Source: Brevibacterium sp. UMB1308A
GTDB lineage: Bacteria; Actinomycetota; Actinomycetes; Actinomycetales; Brevibacteriaceae
Direction: 5' to 3'
Assembly: GCF_030230605.1 (NCBI RefSeq)
Contig: NZ_JASPDO010000002.1
Span: 1 to 64,000, forward strand
DNA: 64,000 nucleotides
Numbering within the stretch: the first letter of the stretch is position 1; each line of letters opens with the position of its first letter. The position numbers were made by a program, and so were the translations under genes. The notes below the pieces were generated by a model, which did not search any database, was not told the DNA's origin, and saw only the letters and a program-made list of their open reading frames with translations. Positions 54,159 to 62,922 of this stretch are shown piece by piece.

Positions 54159-56891
54159 GTGCCGTTTCTTGGTCGTGCTGTGGCGGGATTCGCCACCTCT
54201 GTCGCACTCATCGCATCAGTGCTGGGCACCGGAGCCCACGCCACCCCAACTGACAACACCTACACTGCATCATCCGCACCCGTCTGTGGCGCCGACGCCA
54301 CCGGACTTCGCGGAGACGTACCGAAAATCGGCAAACGCAACGTTGTCGCCACCGAACACGCTGACGCAGTTGCCATGTGCATTCGTGGCGGAAAAATGCA
54401 CATGTTCTCCAAAGTCGACTGGGCGCCAACCGACGGCAAATACGAGCACGCACGCGAACCTGCCAACGAACTGCTATTCCACGTCAACGACGCACTCAAG
54501 CAAGAAATACCTGCCAAAGGCTTCGAATTTACTCACGCGGCAGGAAAACAGGCATGGATGATCCCACAGAACCAGAACCACGAAGGGCTCTGGGCAGGGT
54601 GGAACACGCAAGACATCGCTGAAAAGGATGTCAAAGGTGGCAAGGTCACCATGCGACTGAACCAGAAGAAGTCCCAAGCACCAAAGGGCGCTCACGTCGA
54701 GGTATTCCAGACCGGATGGTCGGGCTCGAACCGAATCTTCTCACTCACCGACCCCAAGCACTCCAGCTACGAGCAGATCGCTAACGCTCACGTTCACGCT
54801 AACTGGGTTTTCACCCACCCAGGTGTCTACCGTCTGGTCTTTGAATCCAGTGCAGTAGTCAATGGCAAACGCGTCACAGGCGAGCAAGAATACGTCTTCG
54901 TCGTAGGTGATCTGAACAAGGCCGAACTTGAAGACCTTGACAAGCCTAAGCCTGCGCCACAACCCACAACACAAACACCAAAACCAGCTCCCACCTCGGG
55001 ACCAACGACAGCACCTTCAGCGCCTGCCACTGATAAGCCAGCCCCCTCACCAAGTGGCAAACCTGGACAGCCGGCACCAGAACAGCCGAGCGTCACAGTC
55101 GAAGCGCGAGCTGACAAAGATCAGTACGAGGCCGGTGACACCGCGGTCCTCAGCGCCACAGTAAACGGTGGCGATGAAAACGGACTTGTGTCATGGGAAC
55201 GCAAAGCACCCGGTTCAGAAAACTGGGAGCCCGTTGAAGCGGCACAAGGAAAAGAACTCCGGATCGAAAACCTCGAAGCTACTGACTCGGGCACCTTATT
55301 CCGTGCCGTATATGCCGGGGAAACGCGGTCGAACGAAGTTGAACTGAAGGTGGGAGCAGGCGAACCTGAAGCCCCTGAGGGCCCACAGGAACCAGAGCCA
55401 TCTACCTCGGAAGCCCCATCCGACGAGGACAACTCTGAGTACGACTTCACACTCACCACGACCTTGGACCAAGACGAATACGTCGAAGGCCAAGATGCAC
55501 GCGCAGAAGCCACCTACAGCCAAACCTCTGATAACGGCGGACAGCCACTTAAGGTCGCCGGAAAACTGGTGTGGGAAACCCGCGCGTCGGAGTCTGAAAA
55601 GTGGATGGAATACAAGGACGGTAAGAAGGCAGTGTCCTCGCGCCAGATCATCATTCCGTCCGTGACCAAAGAGTTCGACGGCGTTCAGTTTCGCGCTGTT
55701 CACACCTCAGGTGACGAACGCGTCGAGTCCAAACCGGTCACTTTAACGGTGGACTCAAAGGACGACGCTGACGGGAACGGCGGGAGCGCCAACGCTGGTC
55801 AAAGCGGTGGCACAGGTGCCAACCACAACTCTGCGCCAGCCCAGGCCCCCGTGGTGTGCGAACCAACCGGTGCTTCTGGTGCCACTGGCCAGGGTACTGA
55901 CGCCAGTGGGCAAAGCAACTCCGGTACAAGCCAAGGAAACAACGGCAGTACAGGCGGCGGAGGCGGCCAGCAGGCTCCTGCAGGTCAGCGTGTTCGCGTG
56001 ACTGACGGTCACTTCGACTTTGGTGCCCGCCTCAACGGGAAGCGCGCAACAGCGGAAGTGAAAGACGACCGTACCTCGCCACCCGTGTGGCGCAACCCGT
56101 CAGACGTGATGTTCGTTCTGGGGGACGCGTCGAAGAAGAAGGTCCCAGCCGAATTCGGATTCTTGGGCAAGCCCGGTTCAGACATTTATATGATCGGTCA
56201 AACCCAGGAGTCACAAGTTCCATGGTTGGGGTGGAACACGCAGGACGAGCAACTCGTCAATAACGCCACGAAAGTCACCATGCGACTCGATTCGCTCAAC
56301 GGTCCCGGCAAACTCAACGTCTTCGTGGGTGGCGGTGGCCTAGGTGGCGGAAGCGTGAAACACGTGTTCCGTAACGCCGGGGACTCCTACGACATTCCTC
56401 TGCGCACACACGAACACGGCAACTGGGTGTTCTCGGCCCCCGGTAATTACACTGCGACTCTGACGTTCACCGTGAAACTCAAGGACGGGTCCACCAGCCA
56501 GGCCACCGGAACCCTGAACTTCGAAGTGGGCCAGTCTGCGAAGGCCGGGGCCGGAAACATCACCCCAACTGGCCAGTCGGCACCCGATCAGAACGCTGAC
56601 GCACAGTCCGGCGACCAGCAAGCCGACCAGCAGGGCGACTCACAGCAGGGCGGCCAGCCAGCTGACCAGCAGGGCGACCAGAGCACCTCGGACCAGGCAA
56701 CTGCTGACGCCAACGGCGGTGACTCAACCGCTCCCGTCAGCAACGCTGATGCTGGCAACATGGAAAACTGTGCTCACCCATCCCTGCCGCGGACAGGTGT
56801 TTCCGGAATCTCCGCCGGTCTGATCGGTGGTGGTCTGCTCGTAGGGATCGGAATCGTTGCCGTAGTTTCGCAACGTCGTCGCCGTTCATGA
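54159..56891 (+). CDS. LPRTG-anchored surface protein with two anchored-repeat (choice-of-anchor M) domains
   Basis: A 910-aa secreted protein. Signal peptide to about residue 28 (VLGTGAHA). The first TIGR03769-type repeat is at about 60-245 (NQNHEGLWAGWNTQD; AHVHANWVFTHPGVYRL). A Pro/Thr linker and two Ig-like modules with DxDQYEAGDTA and DQDEYVEGQDA starts follow. The second repeat is at about 610-800 (GHFDFGARLNGKRAT; WLGWNTQDEQLV; HEHGNWVFSAPGNYTA). A Gln/Asp/Gly-rich stalk leads to LPRTG at 876-880, a helix and RRRRS, the sortase signal. GTG 54159 is the only possible in-frame start and has a weak ribosome site; GGAGG is 30 bp away. It leads the seven-gene chain. Confidence 0.88.
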   Translation: MPFLGRAVAGFATSVALIASVLGTGAHATPTDNTYTASSAPVCGADATGLRGDVPKIGKRNVVATEHADAVAMCIRGGKMHMFSKVDWAPTDGKYEHAREPANELLFHVNDALKQEIPAKGFEFTHAAGKQAWMIPQNQNHEGLWAGWNTQDIAEKDVKGGKVTMRLNQKKSQAPKGAHVEVFQTGWSGSNRIFSLTDPKHSSYEQIANAHVHANWVFTHPGVYRLVFESSAVVNGKRVTGEQEYVFVVGDLNKAELEDLDKPKPAPQPTTQTPKPAPTSGPTTAPSAPATDKPAPSPSGKPGQPAPEQPSVTVEARADKDQYEAGDTAVLSATVNGGDENGLVSWERKAPGSENWEPVEAAQGKELRIENLEATDSGTLFRAVYAGETRSNEVELKVGAGEPEAPEGPQEPEPSTSEAPSDEDNSEYDFTLTTTLDQDEYVEGQDARAEATYSQTSDNGGQPLKVAGKLVWETRASESEKWMEYKDGKKAVSSRQIIIPSVTKEFDGVQFRAVHTSGDERVESKPVTLTVDSKDDADGNGGSANAGQSGGTGANHNSAPAQAPVVCEPTGASGATGQGTDASGQSNSGTSQGNNGSTGGGGGQQAPAGQRVRVTDGHFDFGARLNGKRATAEVKDDRTSPPVWRNPSDVMFVLGDASKKKVPAEFGFLGKPGSDIYMIGQTQESQVPWLGWNTQDEQLVNNATKVTMRLDSLNGPGKLNVFVGGGGLGGGSVKHVFRNAGDSYDIPLRTHEHGNWVFSAPGNYTATLTFTVKLKDGSTSQATGTLNFEVGQSAKAGAGNITPTGQSAPDQNADAQSGDQQADQQGDSQQGGQPADQQGDQSTSDQATADANGGDSTAPVSNADAGNMENCAHPSLPRTGVSGISAGLIGGGLLVGIGIVAVVSQRRRRS

Positions 56892-58465
56892 TCAGGCGTA
56901 CGTTCCTCGCGGTCAGCGCTGTCCTTGTGACGGTGCTGGCCGCCGGGTGTCAGGGGAGTGCGTACACCCACCGGAACGCTGACCAGCTTCAGGTGGTTGC
57001 CACGACCGGCATCATCGCAGACCTCGTGAAGAACGTCGCAGGTGATGCGGCGAACGTGGTTCCGTTGGTACCTGCCAACGCGGACCCGCACTCCTACGAA
57101 CCCACCCTGCGCGATGTCCGCAACATCGTGTATTCCGACGTTGCCTTCTCCAACTACGTCATGCTGGAAGAACACAAACTCATCAAAACCCTGGACGCGA
57201 ACATTCCACCGGACGCGCCCAACATTGGGCTCGCGGAAGGCGCTACCAAGTATTCCGCGCGCGTCATCCCTTTGGTCGAGGACGTGACTCTTGACACCGT
57301 GTGGCTGGGCTTGCGCGTTTCAGGTGCCGGCAGTGAGTTGGGTGCTGACCGTTCCAGTGAGGTACGGATGAAAATGACCGAGGTCGTTGCCCCTTCCGGG
57401 GGCACCGTCCACGGGTTTCTCACGCAGGCGTTAGGGCAGAACACCCTGTACTTTGACAGTTCAGACGGTACTGGGGACTCTGACGTGGCGACACTGCCGG
57501 TCAACGCACACACCCACTTAAGCTGGGCGTTTTCCAAACCCGGAGTGTACAAGGTCACGTTCGAAACACACCTCGCCACCGACCCAGAACACGAAACCTA
57601 CATCGGAAAGGGTACGTACACCTTCGCCGTTGGGGTCGACCCTCACTCCGACCCACAGCTGAAAAACAAACGCATCATCGACGAAGGCCACGCGGACCTC
57701 ACCACCGATCTCGACACCAAACGCCTCACCGTGTTTGCCGACTCGGAAAAGGAAACCAGCTCCGACCTCGGCGAAAGCTCATACGAACGCAACGTTGCCG
57801 GCCACGACAGTCTGAACCCAGACGACACCGTCATTTCTGTGACCAACAAAGCGTGGCAGGAAATCCCACGCGGTTCGAAGTTCTTAGGCGAACCAGGCTC
57901 GTCCACGTACCTGTTGCCCCAAGCGGTTCTAGGGAAGCACGTACACGGCGAAATGGACCCGCACCTGTGGCACGACGTGAGCAACGCAATCGCCTACGTC
58001 AAACTCATCCGTGACACGCTTGCCCACGCCGACCCAGACAACGCGGGCACATACGAGGCGAACGCCAAGCGTTACGTGGACAGGCTGGACGCACTGGACG
58101 GCGAAGTACGCGACACCCTTGCGTCTATTCCCAAAGACAAACGCCACCTTATTACCACGCATGACGCGTTCGCGTACCTCGGCGCGGCATACGACGTGTA
58201 CATCGCCGGGTTCGTCACGCCAAACCCCGCTGTTGAACCCAGCGTCACTGATCGAATTCGGCTCGCCGACACCATTCGGAACCTTAAAGTCCCAGCGGTC
58301 TTCGTTGAACCGCAATTGGGTAGGTCGCTCACTCTCAGAACAGTTGCGGATGAAGCGAACGTGAGCGTGTGCGACATCTACTCGGACGCGTTTGACTCCC
58401 GCGTCACTACTTATGAAGAACTCATGCGGTTCAACGCACAATCATTGAAAGGATGCCTGACATGA
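56888..58465 (+). CDS. Anchored-repeat ABC transporter substrate-binding lipoprotein (ZnuA/TroA-like)
   Basis: A 525-aa lipoprotein (lipobox VLAAGC, C21). The cluster-9 metal-binding fold is split. The N-terminal lobe (about 33-130) contains H68 in ADPHSYEP; the rest resumes at about 351 with MDPHLWHDV (H359), TTHDAFAYLG (H425) and DIYSDAFD (D500), which would give the usual 3-His + Asp site. Between them, residues 130-350 hold anchored-repeat segments in reversed order: a C-terminal half (VNAHTHLSWAFSKPGVYKV) before an N-terminal half (DEGHADLTTDLDTKRLT). Metal import, of Zn or Mn, is likely but not shown. ATGA overlap with the previous gene. Confidence 0.86.
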   Translation: MIRRTFLAVSAVLVTVLAAGCQGSAYTHRNADQLQVVATTGIIADLVKNVAGDAANVVPLVPANADPHSYEPTLRDVRNIVYSDVAFSNYVMLEEHKLIKTLDANIPPDAPNIGLAEGATKYSARVIPLVEDVTLDTVWLGLRVSGAGSELGADRSSEVRMKMTEVVAPSGGTVHGFLTQALGQNTLYFDSSDGTGDSDVATLPVNAHTHLSWAFSKPGVYKVTFETHLATDPEHETYIGKGTYTFAVGVDPHSDPQLKNKRIIDEGHADLTTDLDTKRLTVFADSEKETSSDLGESSYERNVAGHDSLNPDDTVISVTNKAWQEIPRGSKFLGEPGSSTYLLPQAVLGKHVHGEMDPHLWHDVSNAIAYVKLIRDTLAHADPDNAGTYEANAKRYVDRLDALDGEVRDTLASIPKDKRHLITTHDAFAYLGAAYDVYIAGFVTPNPAVEPSVTDRIRLADTIRNLKVPAVFVEPQLGRSLTLRTVADEANVSVCDIYSDAFDSRVTTYEELMRFNAQSLKGCLT

Positions 58466-59457
58466 AAGCGATTCGACTGACAGCGATCGCATGCACGCTA
58501 CTGGCTGTAGGGGTAGTAAGCCCCGTTGCGACAACCGTTTCCTCTACCGTCACAGCGACCGCGGCGCATGCCACGGGGAGCCAACCTTCAGGCAACGGTG
58601 CTGAAGACGAAGAAGAAAAGCTCAAACAGAACGTCTCCGATTCTGAAGAACTCAGCGAGGACCATGCGACGATCGACGCCGGTCACGTGGACATTGGCCC
58701 ACGCCTCACCGACGGCAAGACTGAACTCGTGGCTCGCGACGACACGGCTAACCCACCCGTGTGGCGACACCTGGACAAAACCGTGCTCAAAGTCGTTGAT
58801 CAGGGCGGCAAGATTCAGATGCCAGACGACGAACAGTACTCGTTCATTCCAGCCAACGCGGGCGATGACGTGTGGGTGATCCCGCAGGTCGAACAACCCG
58901 GTGTCGTATGGCTCGGCTGGAACACGCAGAACCCCAGCTTCGTCAACGAAGTAGACGGCAACGTCACCTTGTCTCTACGCGGAGTGCAAGGCCCCGGAGA
59001 CCTGGTCGTGTACCTGCAAAACGGCGGATTTGGTGCCCCGCAAATCGTGTGGGACGACCAGCAGCGCGACGCCTCGGTGGACCTCAACACTCACACGCAC
59101 GCCAACTGGGTATTCACCAAGCCGGGGGAGTATTTGGTGAAGATGTCCGTGAGCGCGAAAACCACCTCGGGCGAAAAGCTAGAAGACACCCAAACCATCC
59201 GCCTTGCCGTGGGAGACCAAGCTGACGTAGACAAAGCCGCCAGCATGCAGTGGGAGGGCTCAGACGACGCTTCTAACGAATCCGGGCAGAAAGAAAACTC
59301 GGAAGACAACAAAGCCGCCGGGAAGTCGGACGGCAACTCTGCGCTGCCACTGATCGCAGGGGGAGTGGGCGGCGTTTTCCTCATCGCCGTCATCTCGGTC
59401 GCAGTCATGTCAGCGAACGCACGCAAGCGCAAGAAGGCCGCAGGGATGGACGAGTGA
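58462..59457 (+). CDS. Membrane-anchored single-repeat surface protein
   Basis: A 331-aa protein with a signal peptide (to about residue 38) and one complete anchored-repeat domain: GHVDIGPRLTDGKTELVARD, PPVWRHLDKTVLKVV, VVWLGWNTQNPSFVN and THTHANWVFTKPGEYLVKMS. A D/E/S/N-rich stalk and a C-terminal helix (LPLIAGGVGGVFLIAVISVA) ending NARKRKKAAGMDE anchor it in the membrane; there is no LPXTG. ATG 58462 overlaps the previous stop (ATGA) and has AAAGGA upstream. TIGR03773-type members are always linked to this ABC system. Confidence 0.87.
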   Translation: MKAIRLTAIACTLLAVGVVSPVATTVSSTVTATAAHATGSQPSGNGAEDEEEKLKQNVSDSEELSEDHATIDAGHVDIGPRLTDGKTELVARDDTANPPVWRHLDKTVLKVVDQGGKIQMPDDEQYSFIPANAGDDVWVIPQVEQPGVVWLGWNTQNPSFVNEVDGNVTLSLRGVQGPGDLVVYLQNGGFGAPQIVWDDQQRDASVDLNTHTHANWVFTKPGEYLVKMSVSAKTTSGEKLEDTQTIRLAVGDQADVDKAASMQWEGSDDASNESGQKENSEDNKAAGKSDGNSALPLIAGGVGGVFLIAVISVAVMSANARKRKKAAGMDE

Positions 59458-60191
59458 GCGCACACGACACGACCACCGTTTTAGACGTCCGCGACCTGTG
59501 TACAAAACTGGGCGGGCGGTCGGTTCTTGAGAACCTCAACCTGGAGATCGCCGCGGGCAGCTTCGTAGGTCTCGTGGGTCCCAACGGGGCTGGAAAGACC
59601 ACACTGTTGCGCTCCATCCTGGGGCTCATACCTTCCCGCGGGAAGGTGACTTTGCAGGCCGAGGTGGGTGTTGGGTACGTGCCCCAAAAGCACGAGTTTG
59701 CGTGGGACTTCCCGATTTCGGTTGAAGACACCGTGCTGACCGGTAAGCGCTTCAAGCTGTGGCAACGCCCCACCGTCGAGGATTACAAAGCGGTCAATAA
59801 CGCGCTCAAGCAAGTACATCTTTCAGAGGTCAAGGACCGTCCCGTTGCCGAATTGTCCGGGGGACAAAAGCAACGTGTTTTGGTGGCTCGCGCACTTGTC
59901 TCGCATCCGCAGTTGCTGGTGCTCGACGAACCCTTCACCGGCGTTGACGTGCCCACCCAGGAACTGCTCACTGATCTGTTTATCTCCCTTGCAAAGGAAG
60001 GCACCGTGGTGCTCATGGCCACTCACGATCTGGTGGCGGCCATGCACACGTGTACACACATTGCGATGCTCAAAGGCAACATCCGAGCGTACGACTCACC
60101 ACACAACCTGACCGACCCGCAACTGTGGTGCGATGTGTTCAGCCTCAAACCGCAGTCACCTCTGCTGACTGCACTGGGGGTGAGCGCATGA
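59454..60191 (+). CDS. Anchored-repeat ABC transporter ATP-binding protein
   Basis: A 245-aa ATPase of the ZnuC/MntB group. Walker A GPNGAGKTTLLRSI, Q-loop VPQKHEF, signature LSGGQKQRVLVARAL, Walker B LLVLDEPFTGVD and H-loop MATHDLVA are intact. It drives import with the permease and the split substrate-binding lipoprotein. GTG start overlapping the previous stop (GTGA). Confidence 0.93.
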   Translation: MSAHDTTTVLDVRDLCTKLGGRSVLENLNLEIAAGSFVGLVGPNGAGKTTLLRSILGLIPSRGKVTLQAEVGVGYVPQKHEFAWDFPISVEDTVLTGKRFKLWQRPTVEDYKAVNNALKQVHLSEVKDRPVAELSGGQKQRVLVARALVSHPQLLVLDEPFTGVDVPTQELLTDLFISLAKEGTVVLMATHDLVAAMHTCTHIAMLKGNIRAYDSPHNLTDPQLWCDVFSLKPQSPLLTALGVSA

Positions 60192-61030
60192 GCGTGTTCG
60201 ACTTCTTCGCAGACCTCACCAACCCGCTTCTGGTATTCCTGCCCAAGGCACTCATGGTCGCCACGATGGCGAGCATTCTGTGCGGTGTCGTAGGTTGCTT
60301 CGTGGTGTTGCGTGGCATGAGCTTTATTGGTGACGCGGTGGCTCACTCGGTATTTCCGGGTCTTGCAGTCGCGTTCGTGGTAGGCGGAAACCTGGTCGTG
60401 GGTGGCGCGATCGCCGGTGTTGTGACGGCACTTTTGGTAGCGATTTTTTCCCAGTTCCGCAGGCTCAAAGAAGACTCGGTCATTGGTGTGTTCTTCGTGG
60501 CGGCGTTCGCGTTGGGAATCGTCATCATTTCGCAGTCGCCCGGCTATGCGGGGTCGCTGACGGACTTTTTGTTCGGGTCGATCACAGGTATCCCCACATC
60601 AGACGTGTACGTTGTGGCTATCACCGCTTGTGTCGTGATCGCGGTGCTCATGGTCTTCTTGCGTGACCTTGTCACGGTGAGCATCGACCGTGAATATGCG
60701 CGGGCGTTGGGGCTCCGCGTCTTCTGGTTGGACATCGTCCTCTACATTGCGGTGACTCTGGCAATCGTTGTCTCGATCAGGACCATTGGAAACATTCTGG
60801 TGCTGTCGTTGCTCATCACCCCGGCGGCGACCGCGCGACTTCTCACCGACAAACTCTCCACCATGATGTTCCTCGCACCCGCGCTGGGCGCAGTGTCGGC
60901 GTTCATTGGACTCTATATTTCCTGGACCGCTGACTTCCCCGTGGGCGGAACGATCGTCCTGGTGCTCACCAGTTTCTTCCTACTTGCGTGGTTGTTTGCT
61001 CCACGGCACGGGATGGTGGCGCGTCTGTGA
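60188..61030 (+). CDS. Anchored-repeat ABC transporter permease (ZnuB-like)
   Basis: A 280-aa membrane protein with about eight helices. LPKALMVATMASILCGVVGC and FVVLRGMSFIGDAVAHSVFP are the typical ABC-3 permease start, and SIDREYARALGLRVFWLDIV the loop before the last helices. It is the translocation channel for the imported ligand, most likely a metal ion given the family. ATG 60188 shares ATGA with the ATPase stop. Confidence 0.92.
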   Translation: MSVFDFFADLTNPLLVFLPKALMVATMASILCGVVGCFVVLRGMSFIGDAVAHSVFPGLAVAFVVGGNLVVGGAIAGVVTALLVAIFSQFRRLKEDSVIGVFFVAAFALGIVIISQSPGYAGSLTDFLFGSITGIPTSDVYVVAITACVVIAVLMVFLRDLVTVSIDREYARALGLRVFWLDIVLYIAVTLAIVVSIRTIGNILVLSLLITPAATARLLTDKLSTMMFLAPALGAVSAFIGLYISWTADFPVGGTIVLVLTSFFLLAWLFAPRHGMVARL

Positions 61031-62922
61031 AGTGTCGATTCTGGGGAGCGGTCTGTGCTGTGGTGGTGCTGGTATTTGTGCCGCACGTGACACCTCAACC
61101 GGTGTATGCCAGTGAGATTTTCGAAGCGCGTGGGGACACACTCACGCTCGATACACGCGAGTGGAAGAGCACGGGGCCCGTGACTCTGAGCGTGCCTGCC
61201 GGCACGAAAGTCGCTGATAGCTCTGACGATGCTGAACCCGCGGGTGGCACCGAGCCTCGCACCATCTCAGACGAAGTGACCTTCGACGGGGAACACTTAC
61301 CGTTTGCGGTACAGACCAAGCCGTCGAAACCGGTGAGTGTGCAAGTGAAGGCCACTCCTGGGACGTACTGTCTGAGCATCCACGCGCACTCGCTTGGCAA
61401 GAAAGAGCCTCGGCAACACACCCAAACCATCCGGGTCGAATCCACCGACGGCACCACCACAATCGACACCGACCCCGCAGACTGCCCAAACGACCTCGAC
61501 GAGAAACACCGCATCAAACCGCCTGAGCTGGGACCCAAACAGCACACAATCAAGGCGGAAAACACCTCGGCGGGGTACGTTGCCCACGCCGACTTCGACG
61601 CACGCGGAATGGACGGACGCGTGCGCATGGCGTTCCGGCACGACGGCCACGGAACCATGGGCGTCATCAACCCCAATCGCTCTCAAGGCGGGAACATCGC
61701 GACGCGTGGGGACACGTTCGCCTACGATATTTCGGCCCCCACGATCGAGCCCCTGCACCTGACGTTCTCGGAGCCGGGAACGCACTGCGTCGCCTACTCC
61801 ATGTACGGAGATAACGCCAAGAAACCGGCGCGCAACGGGATGCTGACGGTCACCGCAAAAGGGGCCGAGGTGACTGACGACCGGGCTGCGGACGGCCGGG
61901 CGGAAGATGGGGCGACTAGTGATGGGGCGACGGACTCACAGTGTGCGCCCACAACCCCGGTCCCTCGGAACCCAGCCGAAAGCCCCTCCGATTCGCACGA
62001 CACGTCGACCGACGACAAAGGCACGGACAACGCAGAGGAAACAGGCCCCGGCCAGGAGGGTGACACCTCGGGCAATATGCCTGGCCATTACGGCGCCGCG
62101 CCGGGCGTGACCGTGCCCACTCCCGCCGCGCTGCCTTTCCAACCGGTTGCGGCCAATGTGTGCGCACCGGCAGGCGAGGGACAAATGGTTGACGTCACGC
62201 ACGGGCAGGTGCTCATCAATCCCACCCAGGTCAAAGTGAACGGGGCAGAACGCGCACCCTCAACCGTGAACGTCACCGTGCCAGATTCAGCGCGGACCGC
62301 ATTCACTCCTTCAACAACTCAGGACAAAGAGTTCGCCACCCCCGGATCCCAAGTATGGGCAACTGGTGGTGCGAACGCGCCCGCCGTGGGATGGAGCGCA
62401 AACGACCTGGATCCGGCACTCGTGAAGTCCATGCAGGTGACGCTCACGCGCGTGAGCGGACCGGGAAACGTCATCATTCAGCAAAAAGACGCGCTAGGGA
62501 AGAACACCAAGAACCTTCGTCAAGGTTCGCAGTCGACCGTCACGCCTGGGCAGTTCAGCACCCCCACCTTCATGTTTAACCAACCCGGCGCGTATGACGT
62601 GGAGTTTGAAACGCTGACTCGTGAGGTTCACGGACACGAACGCCGGGCCACTGTTGTTCTCCGGTTCAACGTGGGCAAAAAACTGCCAGCTCAGGTGGTC
62701 GGCTCGCCCTTAGGCGCGCTCATTGGTCACTGCCAAGCGGCCTCAATCACCGGGGACATTGTGCAAGCCAACCCACCTGCGGATCCCCCTCAAGCTGCCC
62801 CAGTAACGCCCGAGGTCGAAGGTCCGTCGAACTGGTGGTGGGGAGTCGTTGGGGCGGCGGTCTTGTGTAGCATTGCGCTGGCGATCCTTGCCGCCAGCGT
62901 GTGGGTCAGAGGGGACTCGTAA
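61027..62922 (+). CDS. Surface protein with two divergent anchored repeats
   Basis: A 631-aa secreted protein with a signal peptide (to about YAS, residue 29). Two degenerate repeats occupy about residues 35-280 and 385-560: FSEPGTHCVAYSM and FMFNQPGAYDVEFE match the end of the repeat, but the HxHxxW part is absent. Between them is an Asp/Thr/Gly-rich stalk (about 285-360). The C-terminus has a helix (WWWGVVGAAVLCSIALAILA) with a short charged tail and no LPXTG. It overlaps the permease stop (GTGA). The cysteines in the first half may form disulfides. The role is unknown. Confidence 0.8.
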   Translation: MKCRFWGAVCAVVVLVFVPHVTPQPVYASEIFEARGDTLTLDTREWKSTGPVTLSVPAGTKVADSSDDAEPAGGTEPRTISDEVTFDGEHLPFAVQTKPSKPVSVQVKATPGTYCLSIHAHSLGKKEPRQHTQTIRVESTDGTTTIDTDPADCPNDLDEKHRIKPPELGPKQHTIKAENTSAGYVAHADFDARGMDGRVRMAFRHDGHGTMGVINPNRSQGGNIATRGDTFAYDISAPTIEPLHLTFSEPGTHCVAYSMYGDNAKKPARNGMLTVTAKGAEVTDDRAADGRAEDGATSDGATDSQCAPTTPVPRNPAESPSDSHDTSTDDKGTDNAEETGPGQEGDTSGNMPGHYGAAPGVTVPTPAALPFQPVAANVCAPAGEGQMVDVTHGQVLINPTQVKVNGAERAPSTVNVTVPDSARTAFTPSTTQDKEFATPGSQVWATGGANAPAVGWSANDLDPALVKSMQVTLTRVSGPGNVIIQQKDALGKNTKNLRQGSQSTVTPGQFSTPTFMFNQPGAYDVEFETLTREVHGHERRATVVLRFNVGKKLPAQVVGSPLGALIGHCQAASITGDIVQANPPADPPQAAPVTPEVEGPSNWWWGVVGAAVLCSIALAILAASVWVRGDS

